Part shown: one piece after another, positions 1 through 8,976 of the stretch
Position numbering within the stretch: position 1 is the stretch's first letter
Layout: every line of letters begins with the position of its first letter
Assembly: GCA_016124375.1 (NCBI GenBank)
Contig: WGNV01000003.1
Span: forward strand, 1-64,000
Direction: 5' to 3'
Source of the DNA: Tepidisphaera sp.
GTDB lineage: Bacteria > Planctomycetota > Phycisphaerae > Phycisphaerales > UBA1924
Length of the DNA: 64,000 nucleotides
Made by a program: the position numbers and the translations under genes
Notes under the pieces: generated by a model
Told to the model about the DNA's origin: nothing
Seen by the model: the letters and a program-made list of their open reading frames with translations, nothing else
Databases searched by the model: none

Positions 1-971
1 CCTGCCCCCGCTGCGGCTACGACCTGTCCGGCCCGGTCGCTACCTGGGACGACACCGGCGTGTGCCCGCTGGAGGGCACGTGCTCGGAGTGCGGGCTGGG
101 GTTTCGGTGGTTTGATGTGATGACTCGCGACATCTGGCGACTCGACGGCTTCGTGGAACACGCGCGGGACTTGCGGACTTTCGTGAGGTGGGCGATTAGG
201 ACGACCTGTTGGGCGATTTGGCCATGGAGGTTCTGGAATCGGGTAGAGATGCACCACAGAGTGCGCCCGTGGGCTTGGTTCGCCTGGTTTCCGGCCGTGA
301 CTTGGACCGCGCGAACGATGGCGTTGCTTGCGTTCTTGCTCGAACTGCTCTTGCTCTTGGCCATTCGCCCTGGTTCGCAGCTCGGGATTCCTTCGATCGG
401 TCAGTTGTTGTGGCCCGTAGTCGGGCTTGGGTACGACTACTGGGGCCCGGGGTACTTTGGCGATTGGGGCAACTCGAACGCTTGGCGACTTCTTGTTCGT
501 CCGACGACTTTGGTGGCGGGCGCTGCCATCTTGTGGCCACTTTGCATGGCCGCGCTTCCGATCAGTTTGCGCGCCGCGCGAGTTCGCCCAATCCTGGTAG
601 CGCGGGCGGCGGCATTCAGCCTCACCATTTTCAGTCTTCGCGCCTGGGTAGGCTTGGTGTGGCTGATCATCTGCGGGTTCATTCGCGTCCTTGCGGGCAA
701 GTCGATCTACAGCAGCAACATTCTGGGTATACCCGAGTCCCCGATCGCCTCGTTCTTTCGATTTCTGGAGCGGTGCTGGTACTACATGAGTTACTCTCCG
801 TGGCCCGTTCTTATCTGGCTCGCGCTGTGGTGGCTGGCCGCACTCACGCGTGGGTTCAAACTCAAGCAGGGCGTGCTCGCGTGGCTGGCAATCGTTGTAC
901 TTGTGCATGTAGCGATGGCGGTGATGTTTGGCGTCGAGTTTCGAGCCTTCGGCCATTACTACCGGCTGTAG
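1..971 (+). CDS. Zinc-ribbon multi-spanning membrane protein (5' end cut by window)
   Basis: The reading frame is already open at base 3, giving CPRCGYDLSG followed about 20 residues later by CPLEGTCSECG, so the gene starts upstream of the window; the GTG at 60 is only an internal Val. The visible 322 residues are an N-terminal four-Cys zinc ribbon (two CxxC pairs), a Trp-rich amphipathic stretch (RTTCWAIWPWRFWNRV), then about five hydrophobic helices, the last two being WPVLIWLALWWLAAL and LAWLAIVVLVHVAMAVMFG. The next gene downstream is a clear tandem paralogue with the same layout (RTTLWALWPWKFWSRV, PLWWLAAMQRGFKI). Zinc ribbons of the CPxCGYDL type on membrane proteins are common in planctomycetes; function is unknown. 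Fold and topology are inferred from the sequence only. Confidence 0.8.
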   Translation, partial: CPRCGYDLSGPVATWDDTGVCPLEGTCSECGLGFRWFDVMTRDIWRLDGFVEHARDLRTFVRWAIRTTCWAIWPWRFWNRVEMHHRVRPWAWFAWFPAVTWTARTMALLAFLLELLLLLAIRPGSQLGIPSIGQLLWPVVGLGYDYWGPGYFGDWGNSNAWRLLVRPTTLVAGAAILWPLCMAALPISLRAARVRPILVARAAAFSLTIFSLRAWVGLVWLIICGFIRVLAGKSIYSSNILGIPESPIASFFRFLERCWYYMSYSPWPVLIWLALWWLAALTRGFKLKQGVLAWLAIVVLVHVAMAVMFGVEFRAFGHYYRL

Positions 972-1029
972 GTGCGGACTCGCTGCATACGGATCGATTC
1001 AGCCATTTCGTCTTTTCGCCATTTGGCAC

Positions 1030-1035
1030 TACCCT
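1030..1035 (+). promoter_or_regulatory. Candidate -10 hexamer TACCCT close to start codon
   Basis: TACCCT ends 5 bases before the ATG at 1041, and no Shine-Dalgarno sequence lies between them. If it is a -10 element, transcription would begin at or next to the start codon (leaderless). It is one of eight similar placements in the window; no convincing -35 is visible. Confidence 0.35.
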
Positions 1036-1040
1036 CCCGC

Positions 1041-2033
1041 ATGCTCGCGCCCGCCGCCCCCTCTCCCGCCTGCCCCGCGTGCCGCTACGACCTGCGCGGC
1101 CAGGTGGCAACGTGGGACGCCGCGGAGCAGTGCCCGCTCAGCGGCACGTGCCCCGAGTGCGGCGAGAGGTTCGAATGGTGGTTCGTTATTCGGGAAGGCG
1201 GGCGGATCCGCGGGTTCATCGAAGACGCGTACGGGCTGCGGCGGCGGATCACGTGGTCGGTGCGGACCACCCTTTGGGCGCTTTGGCCTTGGAAGTTCTG
1301 GAGCCGCGTGGGCGATGCGAAGGTGAAGCCCTGGGGGTGGGTGTGGTGGGCGGCGATAATGGTGTGGTTTGTTCGCGTCATCAATACGGCGGGCACAAAA
1401 GCGTTGCAATACGTTTTCTGGCGTTGGAGTTCGGGTCCGACTTTTCCGCGCAAGGCCGCGTTGACTCTAGTGCCAGGGCTTCCATATCTCACTGGGCTGG
1501 GCAGAGGCGCCGAACGAATTTTTCAGGAAAGATTTTCTGACTGGCTTGAGTACTACACCTCCACGGGAGATCGGGCGTTCGCCCTTGAGGCCGTCGCGTG
1601 GCCGCTGACGATGCTGGTGCTCGCCGAGCAACCCCACGCCCGCCAAGTGCGCCTGGCACAAATCGCACGCGCCACCGTGTTCAGCCTGGCGCCGCTGGCG
1701 ATGCGAGGCCTGGTGGCGCTGGCCTGCAACGTGGCGTACTTTGCGTACTGGCTTGTTGGTCTGTTGTCCGAGGTCGTGGGTGCTTCACAGCCGCACTCGC
1801 ATGACTTTAACTGGATGTATCAGCACACCTTTCAGATCATGAACTGGTTGCAACGGGGAATCGAGAGTGTCTGGTGGCTTGGCGTTGTGTGGGTGCCCCT
1901 GTGGTGGCTGGCCGCGATGCAGCGCGGGTTCAAAATTGAGCGGGCGGCTCAGGTCTGGATCGTGCAACTGATCCTGATCAACGTGATTTTGTACTTCTTG
2001 TTCGGGCCGCGGGTGGATCCGATCCGGTGGTGA
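1041..2033 (+). CDS. Zinc-ribbon multi-spanning membrane protein, paralogue of the preceding gene
   Basis: A 330-residue protein starting MLAPAAPSPACPACRYDLRG. The CPACRYDLRG and CPLSGTCPECG pairs form a four-Cys zinc ribbon at residues about 11-46. It is followed by the same Trp-rich motif (RTTLWALWPWKFWSRV) and C-terminal WVPLWWLAAMQRGFKI plus a final hydrophobic helix (LILINVILYFLFG) as the upstream gene, so the two arose by tandem duplication and then diverged. The start at 1041 is preferred over upstream in-frame codons because it places the ribbon near the N-terminus, as in the family, and because TACCCT sits 5 bases upstream. No enzymatic motif is seen; a sensor or scaffold at the inner membrane is possible but not shown. 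Confidence 0.8.
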   Translation: MLAPAAPSPACPACRYDLRGQVATWDAAEQCPLSGTCPECGERFEWWFVIREGGRIRGFIEDAYGLRRRITWSVRTTLWALWPWKFWSRVGDAKVKPWGWVWWAAIMVWFVRVINTAGTKALQYVFWRWSSGPTFPRKAALTLVPGLPYLTGLGRGAERIFQERFSDWLEYYTSTGDRAFALEAVAWPLTMLVLAEQPHARQVRLAQIARATVFSLAPLAMRGLVALACNVAYFAYWLVGLLSEVVGASQPHSHDFNWMYQHTFQIMNWLQRGIESVWWLGVVWVPLWWLAAMQRGFKIERAAQVWIVQLILINVILYFLFGPRVDPIRW

Positions 2034-2114
2034 GTTGGCGAGCGGGCGCGTTGCGGGTTGGCACGCGTGGGAGACCCTCGCTGGCGCTTCGGGCTCTTGC
2101 GGGAAACTAGGCCC

Positions 2115-2705
2115 TCAGTTCAAGTGCGGGAGCAGCGCTGGTGCGTGGGGCCAGAGCCAGCCAAAGACGCCCGCGGTGAGCAGGCCATAGATAAGTCCGT
2201 CGATGACGCGTCCGGGAAGTTGGCTCCAGGGCTGGCCGTGCCAGATGCACAAGGGCAACGCGTAGCCCGCGTGGGCGAGGATGGCGGCGGTGCCGACGAT
2301 CTGAAAGACCTTGAGGTACGCCGCGCCGGCGATCAGCGTGTTGGCGCCGATGTAAGCCGCGAGCGTGGTGACGATAAGAATGTGCACGAACCACAGGGAG
2401 AGGTTGCGCCCCATGTTGGGCATGCCCGGAAAGACGTTGAGCATCGCCCAGGGCCCGCGTTTGAACTTCTCGCCCGTTTCGGGATTCTTCATTTCCTTGT
2501 GCGTCGCCCACGGGACGTAGTACACCCCGGGCTCGAAGGCGTGCTGGCGCAGGAACTCCAGCAGCGGGGCTTCTTTGTCGCCCGGGTCTTTGTAATCGTG
2601 CTTGTGCAGGGGCGAGGCCATCCAGATGATGGAACTGGCCACGAACACCAGGACGGTGCTGACGAGGATCGGCAGCCAGAGCGACGCGAGCGAGATGTTG
2701 GGCAT
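2115..2705 (-). CDS. Conserved small membrane protein of unknown function
   Basis: 196 residues beginning MPNISLASLWLPILVSTVLVFVASSIIWM, an N-terminal transmembrane helix, then a soluble segment with HDYKDPGDKEAPLLEFLR and a Pro/Gly-rich stretch, followed by further hydrophobic helices (LWFVHILIVTTLAAYIG, LIYGLLTAGVFGWLWP). This arrangement (MPNISL start, H-x-DYK after the first helix, C-terminal FGWLWP) recalls an uncharacterised membrane family found in many bacteria, but no function is known to me. The start at 2705 is chosen because GGGAG lies about 7 bases upstream and because it puts the hydrophobic helix at the N-terminus; the longer frame to 3026 would run antisense through the next gene. 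Confidence 0.75.
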   Translation of the reverse strand: MPNISLASLWLPILVSTVLVFVASSIIWMASPLHKHDYKDPGDKEAPLLEFLRQHAFEPGVYYVPWATHKEMKNPETGEKFKRGPWAMLNVFPGMPNMGRNLSLWFVHILIVTTLAAYIGANTLIAGAAYLKVFQIVGTAAILAHAGYALPLCIWHGQPWSQLPGRVIDGLIYGLLTAGVFGWLWPHAPALLPHLN

Positions 2706-2912
2706 AGTGGGCTCCCAGGGTTGGCCGGGGTCGAGCGGCCAGACGCCCAACAGAATACTGAAATCCGTTGGTTGCAACCTTTGCCCCCGAGTGGTGGTAC
2801 GCCCCGGGAACACTCGGGTGTGCCGCGACGGGCTCAAGCAAAGGAGCCGAAATACGGCGCCGCTTGCGAACAGGGTCGGCGTGCACTCGAGGCTCATGAA
2901 AAGGAACCTGGA

Positions 2913-3860
2913 ATGCTCCTGATACCGATCTTGGCATTGGCGGCCATGGCCGGCCCCGACCCTGCTCCCTCGCCAGAACTGCGCGACGCGCTGCTCAAGC
3001 ACATCGACGGCGTCGCCCTTGGGCATACGTGGCGACTGTCGGCGGATGTGGAAGACTCAGTGCCCTCGCGCGGCAAAGCCCGCCCGCCGCGATGGACCAG
3101 CCCAAAGGGTGCCGACAAAGACCCGATCAGTGGAGTTCTGCTGCCTTGCTATTCGATCGGACAGTTCGAAACCAACGGCCACGACACCTGGATCTGGCTG
3201 TGCACCTGGTCTCTGGGCCCGAAGAACCCGGCAGCAGAGAGACTCGCCGATGCATGGGGCGACACCCCGAGGGTCCAGAACATGCCGTTCGACCCGAAAT
3301 ACAAGGACGCTTTTCACGTCGCCTGGGTCTCCCCCGACCTGGAGAAAAAGGTGGTGCTGGCCGAGCAGAACATCTCAGCATTTCAGCGCGATGGCACGGC
3401 GTACGTGTGCGAAGCAGAGTTTGTCGGGGCTTTGCTTGCCGGTCTACCAGATATCACGCAGGAAGCAAGGCCCGATGGCAGCGTCGCCGTGACGTCGCCC
3501 TCGTATCACTTCAGCGCGATCGTTGACCCCATTGGGGGGCGGCTGCTCCGCGCCCACTTTGAGTACCCATCACAAGAGAATCCGATGGATGAGACGCTCG
3601 AGTTTGGCGGCTGGTACCCCGATTCGGGCCTCGGAATGCCACACCCGGCTTGGGCGAGAATCTCGAGCAGTCGCGGGGTCAAACCCCTGCCGACCATCGT
3701 GCTTCGATATTCCAAGCCCGCGAAGGCCACACTTCCCGGTGTTCACCAGCCCGTGTACGTACCGTTGAATGGGGGCGCAAACCTGGAGTTGCACCTGCAG
3801 ATTCCAACAAAAACCAACCAAAGCGCAGACAAAACCCCTAAACCTGCTGGGGGGAAGTAG
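2913..3860 (+). CDS. Secreted protein of unknown function
   Basis: 315 residues. The N-terminus MLLIPILALAAMAGPDPAPSPEL looks like a short signal peptide with cleavage after the AMA-G region, and AAGGA lies 7 bases upstream of the ATG. The mature part has no motif I recognise; it contains a PEEKYK-like soluble region, GQFETNGHDTWIWLCTW and a conserved-looking FGGWYPDSGLGMPHPAWARI. The C-terminus is Lys/Pro/Gly rich. It diverges from the small membrane protein at 2115-2705, with about 200 bases between the two starts. Codon usage appears less GC-biased than in the neighbouring metabolic genes. Likely periplasmic or exported; substrate unknown. Confidence 0.7.
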   Translation: MLLIPILALAAMAGPDPAPSPELRDALLKHIDGVALGHTWRLSADVEDSVPSRGKARPPRWTSPKGADKDPISGVLLPCYSIGQFETNGHDTWIWLCTWSLGPKNPAAERLADAWGDTPRVQNMPFDPKYKDAFHVAWVSPDLEKKVVLAEQNISAFQRDGTAYVCEAEFVGALLAGLPDITQEARPDGSVAVTSPSYHFSAIVDPIGGRLLRAHFEYPSQENPMDETLEFGGWYPDSGLGMPHPAWARISSSRGVKPLPTIVLRYSKPAKATLPGVHQPVYVPLNGGANLELHLQIPTKTNQSADKTPKPAGGK

Positions 3861-4096
3861 TTGCGCCCAAGATGATTGCTCAGGAAGCGGGCGACGTTGA
3901 TCCGACAGGTTTTGCAAGACGACATGTTTTGAGAGACATGCCGTTCGGGTAAACCTGCCGACAGTTCATCCACCGAGGGTGTTCGCAAATAGTTCGGCTT
4001 GCTCGGGATCGCTTGGCGAGGATGAGTATCATTCGGGCTAGCGTCGTTTTATGGGCATGCCTGTGACATGACGCCCGATCGGGTTTAGGAGCACTC

Positions 4097-4951
4097 ATGG
4101 CCAAGGCTGCCTCAGAAAAGAACACACGGACGTGGAGCGAGGTGCTGCCGGAACGCAAGGCCGCGATCCCTGAGGGGTTGTGGCTGAGGTGCACCTCGTG
4201 CACCAAGATGGTCTATCGGCGGCACCTGGAAGCGAACCTGCACGTGTGCCCGGAGTGCGGGTTTCACAACCGCATCTCGGCGACCGAGCGCATCCGCCAG
4301 CTGGCCGACGAGGGGTCGTTCCAGGAACTCTTCACGGGCCTTGCCCCGACCGATCCGCTGCAGTTCAAGGATTTGAAGGCGTACAAGGACCGGCTGCTGA
4401 GCGAGCAGATCAAGACCGGGGCGCAGGACGCGATCAAGGCCGGGACGATGTTCATCAAGGGCCGCGAGGCGCTGGTGTGCTGTCTGGACTTGACGTTCAT
4501 GATGGGCAGCATGGGCAGCGTGGTGGGCGAGGTCATCACGCGAGCGATCGAGCACGCGACCAAGACCGGCCTGCCGCTGGTGATCGTGAGTTGCTCGGGC
4601 GGGGCGCGCATGCAGGAGAGCGGGTTGTCGCTCATGCAAATGGCCAAGACCAGCGCGGCCCTCGCCAAGTTCGACAACGCGGGCGGGCTGTTCATCTCGG
4701 TGCTGACCGATCCGACGACCGGCGGCGTGACGGCCAGCTTCGCCATGCTGGGCGATGTGATTCTGGCCGAGCCGAATGCGTTGATCGGCTTCGCCGGGCC
4801 GCGGGTGATCCAGCAGACGATCCGCCAGGAGTTGCCCGAGGGTTTCCAGCGGGCGGAGTTCCTGAAGAAGAGCGGTTTGGTGGATCGCGTGGTGCCCCGC
4901 AGCCAGCTGCGCAGCGAGATCGCACGAATCATCGACTACACGGGCAAGTGA
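4097..4951 (+). CDS. accD: Acetyl-CoA carboxylase carboxyltransferase subunit beta
   Basis: 284 residues, the usual AccD length. With AccA it transfers carboxyl from carboxybiotin to acetyl-CoA, making malonyl-CoA for fatty-acid synthesis in the cytoplasm. The N-terminal C4 zinc finger (CTSC at residues about 33-36 and CPEC about 18 residues later) is diagnostic of AccD; the crotonase-fold carboxyltransferase region includes GREALVCCLDLTFMMGSMGSVVGE, SGGARMQE and the oxyanion-type TDPTTGGVTASFAMLGD and GFAGPRVI segments. AGGAG lies 7 bases before the ATG. accA is not in the window. A TATCAT hexamer at 4027-4032 could be the -10 of its promoter. It converges on the methyltransferase gene with only 15 bases between stops. 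Confidence 0.97.
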   Translation: MAKAASEKNTRTWSEVLPERKAAIPEGLWLRCTSCTKMVYRRHLEANLHVCPECGFHNRISATERIRQLADEGSFQELFTGLAPTDPLQFKDLKAYKDRLLSEQIKTGAQDAIKAGTMFIKGREALVCCLDLTFMMGSMGSVVGEVITRAIEHATKTGLPLVIVSCSGGARMQESGLSLMQMAKTSAALAKFDNAGGLFISVLTDPTTGGVTASFAMLGDVILAEPNALIGFAGPRVIQQTIRQELPEGFQRAEFLKKSGLVDRVVPRSQLRSEIARIIDYTGK

Positions 4952-4966
4952 GCAGCGCGAGCCGAG

Positions 4967-5749
4967 CTACTTCCGCGCGACCACGTACACCACGTAGTTG
5001 TCGTCCAACTCCGCGGCTTCGGCGGGCCGGATGTGCAGGCGCCCGGTGTGATCGAGGGCGCCGGCGTCCTGGTCGTACACCTCGACGTGCTTGAAGCCGG
5101 CTTGCAAAGCGGCATCGGTGAACTCGGGGATGCTCCACAGCCGCCAGTGGTAGGTGAAGGCCCGGCGCAGCACGCGCGTGCGGCCCGGCTTGCCGCGGGG
5201 TGGCGAGACCTCAAAGTGCAGAGCGTTGTGCACCAGGCCCGAGATGGCGTCGGCCTGTTCCTGCTCCCAGGTGTACTTGATGCGTTCGCCTTTGGGCCCG
5301 CGAAAGCGGCGGGACATGGTGAGGGGGCGGAAGGCGTCGGAGCCGCCGTAGAGATCGGCGACGAAGACGCCCTTGCGATTGAGCCTTGCGCGGGTGAGTT
5401 TGAGATAGGCCACCAGGCTCGCGCGATCGTGCCAGTAGCCGAGCGGAAAGTTGAGGGCGGCGATGATGTCGGCCTTGTCAGCAGCGCGACGGACATCGGC
5501 GCGACGAACCGTGATGCCCGGGTGCTTCGCGACGCGCTTGAGGGGCTCGGGGTCCAAGTCCACGGCGATGGCGCGGCGGTGTTCGGAATCTGCCCCGGAA
5601 GCCGGCGCAACCCACGCCTTGCAGAGCGCTGCCCCGCCGCTGAAATCCTCGCGCAGCGTGCAGGGCGAACCCCGATGCGCGGCTTCAAGAAACCGCGCCA
5701 TCGCGGGCGCGTTCTGCACGCAGAGTTCGTAGAGGTCGAATCGGTTCAT
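4967..5749 (-). CDS. Class I SAM-dependent methyltransferase
   Basis: 260 residues. The core has a Rossmann-type SAM-binding start (LREDFSGGAALCKAW, then AIAVDLDPEPLKRV, an acidic residue at the end of strand 2), a following D at ADVRRAADKADIIAALNFPLGYW and a long C-terminal cap. The family usually has an N-terminal YELCVQNA element as here and acts on small molecules, but the substrate cannot be told from sequence. It lies 28 bases downstream of the peptide transporter gene on the same strand and is probably co-transcribed. No Shine-Dalgarno is evident, which fits a downstream gene of an operon. Confidence 0.8.
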   Translation of the reverse strand: MNRFDLYELCVQNAPAMARFLEAAHRGSPCTLREDFSGGAALCKAWVAPASGADSEHRRAIAVDLDPEPLKRVAKHPGITVRRADVRRAADKADIIAALNFPLGYWHDRASLVAYLKLTRARLNRKGVFVADLYGGSDAFRPLTMSRRFRGPKGERIKYTWEQEQADAISGLVHNALHFEVSPPRGKPGRTRVLRRAFTYHWRLWSIPEFTDAALQAGFKHVEVYDQDAGALDHTGRLHIRPAEAAELDDNYVVYVVARK

Positions 5750-5777
5750 TTACGGCTTGCGCGATCTGTCTCGAGGT

Positions 5778-7445
5778 TCAGTCGTTGGGGTTGCGCATCA
5801 GTTTCTTGAGCAGGGGCGTGAAGATCGCCACCAGCACGCCCACGCCCACCGGCACGATGACGAACCCGGCGAAGAAGTTGGTCTGGCCCGGGCCGACATC
5901 CCAGGGCAGCTTGAGTTCGCCCTTCTCGATGCGCTCGACCTGAGCCGCGACGAGCCCGCCCGCCAAGTTGGCGATGAACGAACTGACGAACCAGATGCCC
6001 ATGAGCAAGCTGACGAACTTCACGGGGGCGGCCTTGGTGACGTACGACAGCCCGGTGGGCGACAGGCACAGTTCGCCCACGGTGTGCCAGAAATAGGTCG
6101 CCACGATCAGCCACATCGAGGCCTTGGCGGTGCCCACCGCGCCCTTGCCCGCGACCACCATGAACAGATATCCCACGCCCAGGAAGATCAGCCCCAGCGC
6201 GATCTTCATCGGCTGGCTGGGGTTGAGCTTCACGCGGCCCAGGCGCGTCCACAACGCCGCGAACAGCGGCGCCAGGATGAAGATGCACCCGGCGTTGATC
6301 GACTGGAACCACGTTGCCGGCACTTCGAATGTGCCGACCATGCGGTTGGTGTTCTGCTCTGTAAACACGTTGATGCTCGAGCCCGCCTGCTCGAAGGCGA
6401 GCCAGAAGAAGGCGTTGAAGATCATGAACAGGAAGATGGAGATGACCGGGCCGCGGTCTTGAGGCTCGTTCTTCGCGACAAACAGGCTGGCCCAGCCCAG
6501 GATGCCCCCCGCCATCAGCCCCGCCACGATCAGCCCGACGGTCGGGTTCTTGTTGGTGAGGTAGTCCATCATCTGGTCGAAGTACGAGGTGACGCCTGCG
6601 TAATAGAGTCCGCCGAACGCGGCCGCCAGCACCAGCGAGCCCACCAGGAACATGGTCGCTGTGCCCGTCGCCGCGGCTGGGGCCTTGGGAGCCTCGCCGA
6701 TGCCCTGCAGGAATCGCGGCTTGCCCCACATGTACATCAGCAGGCCCACGATCATGCCGACGGCGGCCGAGCCAAAGCCCCAGTGCCAGCCGACCTTCTC
6801 GCCAAGCGTGCCGCAGATGAACGCACAAATGAACGCGCCCAGGTTAATGCCCATGTAGAAGATGGTGAACGCCCCATCGCGGCGCGGGTCGCCGGGCGGG
6901 TAGAGCTGCCCGACCATCACCGACACCGTGGGCTTGAAGTGCCCGGTGCCCAGCACGATGACGGCGAGCCCGGCGATGAACACCGCCATTCCCAAGTGGC
7001 TTTGATCCAAAGACCCGATGCCCGACACGCCCAGGATGACGTGGCCGATGCTGATGAGGATGCCGCCAACAAGCATGGAGCGGTGGGTGCCGATGAGCTT
7101 GTCGGCGACGATGCCGCCGAAGATGGGAAAGAGGTAGGCCAGGCCCGTGTACCAGCCGTAGAGCGTGCTGGCGTCGGCCTGGGTCCAGCCCCGTCCGGGG
7201 TTGAAGCCCTTTTCATCGCCGGTCACGGCACGGATGAGATAGAGCACGAGCAGCGCCCGCATGCCGTAGTAGCTGAACCGCTCCCACATCTCGACGAAGA
7301 AGAGCAGGAAGAGGCCGGTGGGGTGACCCAGGATGGTCCGGCCGGCGGCGCCGAATGCGAGGTTTTCCGGATTCGCCGGGTTCATCCGGTCGTGATCATC
7401 ACCTGCCGCGAATGTGGGGGTAGTCGGGGGGTGCGGGTTGGCCAT
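5778..7445 (-). CDS. POT/PTR2-family proton-coupled oligopeptide transporter (MFS)
   Basis: 555 residues with the family signature near the N-terminus, FFVEMWERFSYYGMRALLVLYL (the ExxERF/Y motif), about 12-14 hydrophobic helices, GGIVADKLIGTHRSMLVGG after helix 2-3, and GTGHFKPTVSVMVGQLY, the second PTR2 signature region. The family imports di- and tripeptides with protons across the inner membrane. A start at 7445 has AAGGAA about 7 bases upstream. A roughly 100-residue insertion with extra helices in the middle (around LVLAAAFGGLYYAGVTSYF) is normal in bacterial POT proteins. Likely first gene of an operon with the methyltransferase. Confidence 0.92.
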   Translation of the reverse strand: MANPHPPTTPTFAAGDDHDRMNPANPENLAFGAAGRTILGHPTGLFLLFFVEMWERFSYYGMRALLVLYLIRAVTGDEKGFNPGRGWTQADASTLYGWYTGLAYLFPIFGGIVADKLIGTHRSMLVGGILISIGHVILGVSGIGSLDQSHLGMAVFIAGLAVIVLGTGHFKPTVSVMVGQLYPPGDPRRDGAFTIFYMGINLGAFICAFICGTLGEKVGWHWGFGSAAVGMIVGLLMYMWGKPRFLQGIGEAPKAPAAATGTATMFLVGSLVLAAAFGGLYYAGVTSYFDQMMDYLTNKNPTVGLIVAGLMAGGILGWASLFVAKNEPQDRGPVISIFLFMIFNAFFWLAFEQAGSSINVFTEQNTNRMVGTFEVPATWFQSINAGCIFILAPLFAALWTRLGRVKLNPSQPMKIALGLIFLGVGYLFMVVAGKGAVGTAKASMWLIVATYFWHTVGELCLSPTGLSYVTKAAPVKFVSLLMGIWFVSSFIANLAGGLVAAQVERIEKGELKLPWDVGPGQTNFFAGFVIVPVGVGVLVAIFTPLLKKLMRNPND

Positions 7446-7567
7446 GTGCGATTCCTTCGGTTCTTGGCCGGGCTGAACGCCGGGCGAACGGGGAGAATAT
7501 CAACTTGCGGGCCTCGGCCCAACCCGCGGGGCGCCCCGCTTCTCCGGCTCCTGGGAGACGTTTGCCT

Positions 7568-7573
7568 TATAGT
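7568..7573 (+). promoter_or_regulatory. Candidate -10 hexamer TATAGT
   Basis: TATAGT ends 8 bases before the ATG of the nucleotide-sugar dehydrogenase at 7582, which has no clear Shine-Dalgarno; suggests a leaderless or nearly leaderless transcript. No strong -35 seen. Confidence 0.35.
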
Positions 7574-7581
7574 CGGCGTGC

Positions 7582-8976
7582 ATGAAGACCCGGGCGACAA
7601 AGTCCAAACCAGCGAAGAGCCGGAGCGTCAGGGCGGCGTCCGCGCGCCAGACCGACCTGTCTGCCGCCGCGATCGCCAGGTTTGAGCGGCGGCGGGCGAC
7701 GGTGGGCGTGGTGGGCCTGGGGTATGTCGGCCTGCCGTTGGTGCGGGCGATGCACGACGCGGGGTTCACCGTCGTCGGCTACGACATTGACGCCACGAAG
7801 ATCGACATGCTCAAGAAGGGCCAGGCCTACCTCAAGCACCTGGGCGTCGAGCTTGTGCGCCACCTCGCGGCTTCACCCCGCTTCACCCCCACCACCAACG
7901 CCAAGGCCCTGGCCAAGTGCGACGCCATCGCCATCTGCGTGCCCACGCCCCTGGGCAAGCACGACGAGCCCGACCTCAGCTACGTCGAGCACTCCACCCG
8001 CATGATCGCGGGCGTGCTCAAGCGCGGAGCCCTGGTGAGCCTTGAGAGCACCACATACCCCGGCACGACCCGCGAACTGTGCCTGCCCATTCTGGAAGCG
8101 GGTGGGCGGCGCTGCGGGCGGGATTTCTTCCTGGCCTTCAGCCCCGAGCGGGAAGACCCCGGTCGCAAGGGGGTCAATACCCGCGAGATTCCTCGCCTGG
8201 TCGGGGGCATCGATGATGCCAGCACCAAGGTGGCCGCGGCGATGTACCGGGCGGCCATCGAGCGCGTGCACGAGGTCGAGAGCGCCGAGGTCGCGGAAGC
8301 CGCCAAGATCCTCGAGAATACGTATCGCGCCGTCAACATCGCGCTCGTGAACGAGCTCAAGCCCGTGCTGGCGGACATGGGGATCGATATCTGGCAGGTG
8401 ATCGAGGCAGCTTCGACCAAGCCCTTTGGGTTTCAGGCTTTCTATCCCGGCCCCGGGCTGGGTGGACACTGCATCCCGATCGATCCGTACTACCTGACCT
8501 ACAAGGCCCGCGAGTTCGGGCACGTGACCCGGTTCATCGAGCTGGCGGGGCTGGTGAATCGGCGCATGCCGCGCTACGTGGTGGACCGCACCGCCGAGGC
8601 GCTGAACGATGCCGGGCTGCCGATGCGCGGCGCCAAGGTGCTGGTGGTGGGCATCGCGTACAAGCCGAACATCGACGATGTACGCGAGACGCCGGCGGCG
8701 GAGATCATCGAACTGCTCGCCGATCGCGGCGCCATCGTGAGTTTTCACGATCCGCACGTGGGCGTGTTCCCTCGCATGCGCAAGTACGACATCCCCCTCA
8801 AGAGCCTGCCCCTGAACGCCGGCAACCTGCACCAGTGCGACGCGGTGGTCATCGTCACCGACCACGCGGCGGTGGATTGGGCGCTCATCGGGCGCGAGGC
8901 AGGGCTGGTGGTCGACACCCGCAACGTCATGGCGAAAGTCAAGGGCAGGATCCGGGCAAGGGTGGTGAAAGCGTGA
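7582..8976 (+). CDS. Nucleotide-sugar dehydrogenase (UDP-GlcNAc/ManNAc 6-dehydrogenase type)
   Basis: 464 residues. It oxidises the C6 hydroxyl of a UDP-hexosamine to the uronic acid using NAD, in the pathway to acidic surface polysaccharides. Domain order: basic Ser/Lys/Arg-rich tail (residues 1-35, unusual), NAD-binding Rossmann fold with GVVGLGYVGLPLV, central helix domain, catalytic segment GPGLGGHCIPIDPYYL with the nucleophile Cys297, and a C-terminal UDP-binding domain (VLVVGIAYKPNIDDVRETPA). The PIDPYYL signature resembles WbpA/WecC/TviB-type enzymes more than UDP-glucose dehydrogenase, but which amino sugar it uses is not certain. Its TGA overlaps the GTG of the next gene by four bases (GTGA). 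Confidence 0.93.
   Translation: MKTRATKSKPAKSRSVRAASARQTDLSAAAIARFERRRATVGVVGLGYVGLPLVRAMHDAGFTVVGYDIDATKIDMLKKGQAYLKHLGVELVRHLAASPRFTPTTNAKALAKCDAIAICVPTPLGKHDEPDLSYVEHSTRMIAGVLKRGALVSLESTTYPGTTRELCLPILEAGGRRCGRDFFLAFSPEREDPGRKGVNTREIPRLVGGIDDASTKVAAAMYRAAIERVHEVESAEVAEAAKILENTYRAVNIALVNELKPVLADMGIDIWQVIEAASTKPFGFQAFYPGPGLGGHCIPIDPYYLTYKAREFGHVTRFIELAGLVNRRMPRYVVDRTAEALNDAGLPMRGAKVLVVGIAYKPNIDDVRETPAAEIIELLADRGAIVSFHDPHVGVFPRMRKYDIPLKSLPLNAGNLHQCDAVVIVTDHAAVDWALIGREAGLVVDTRNVMAKVKGRIRARVVKA

Noticed and set aside
2706-3026. A longer start for the membrane protein at 2115-2705
   Set aside because: Would run antisense through the start of the secreted protein gene; the ATG at 2705 has a Shine-Dalgarno and a proper N-terminal helix.
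5757-7685. A 642-residue plus-strand frame
   Set aside because: Antisense to the peptide transporter; the transporter has the PTR2 signature and hydrophobic helices.
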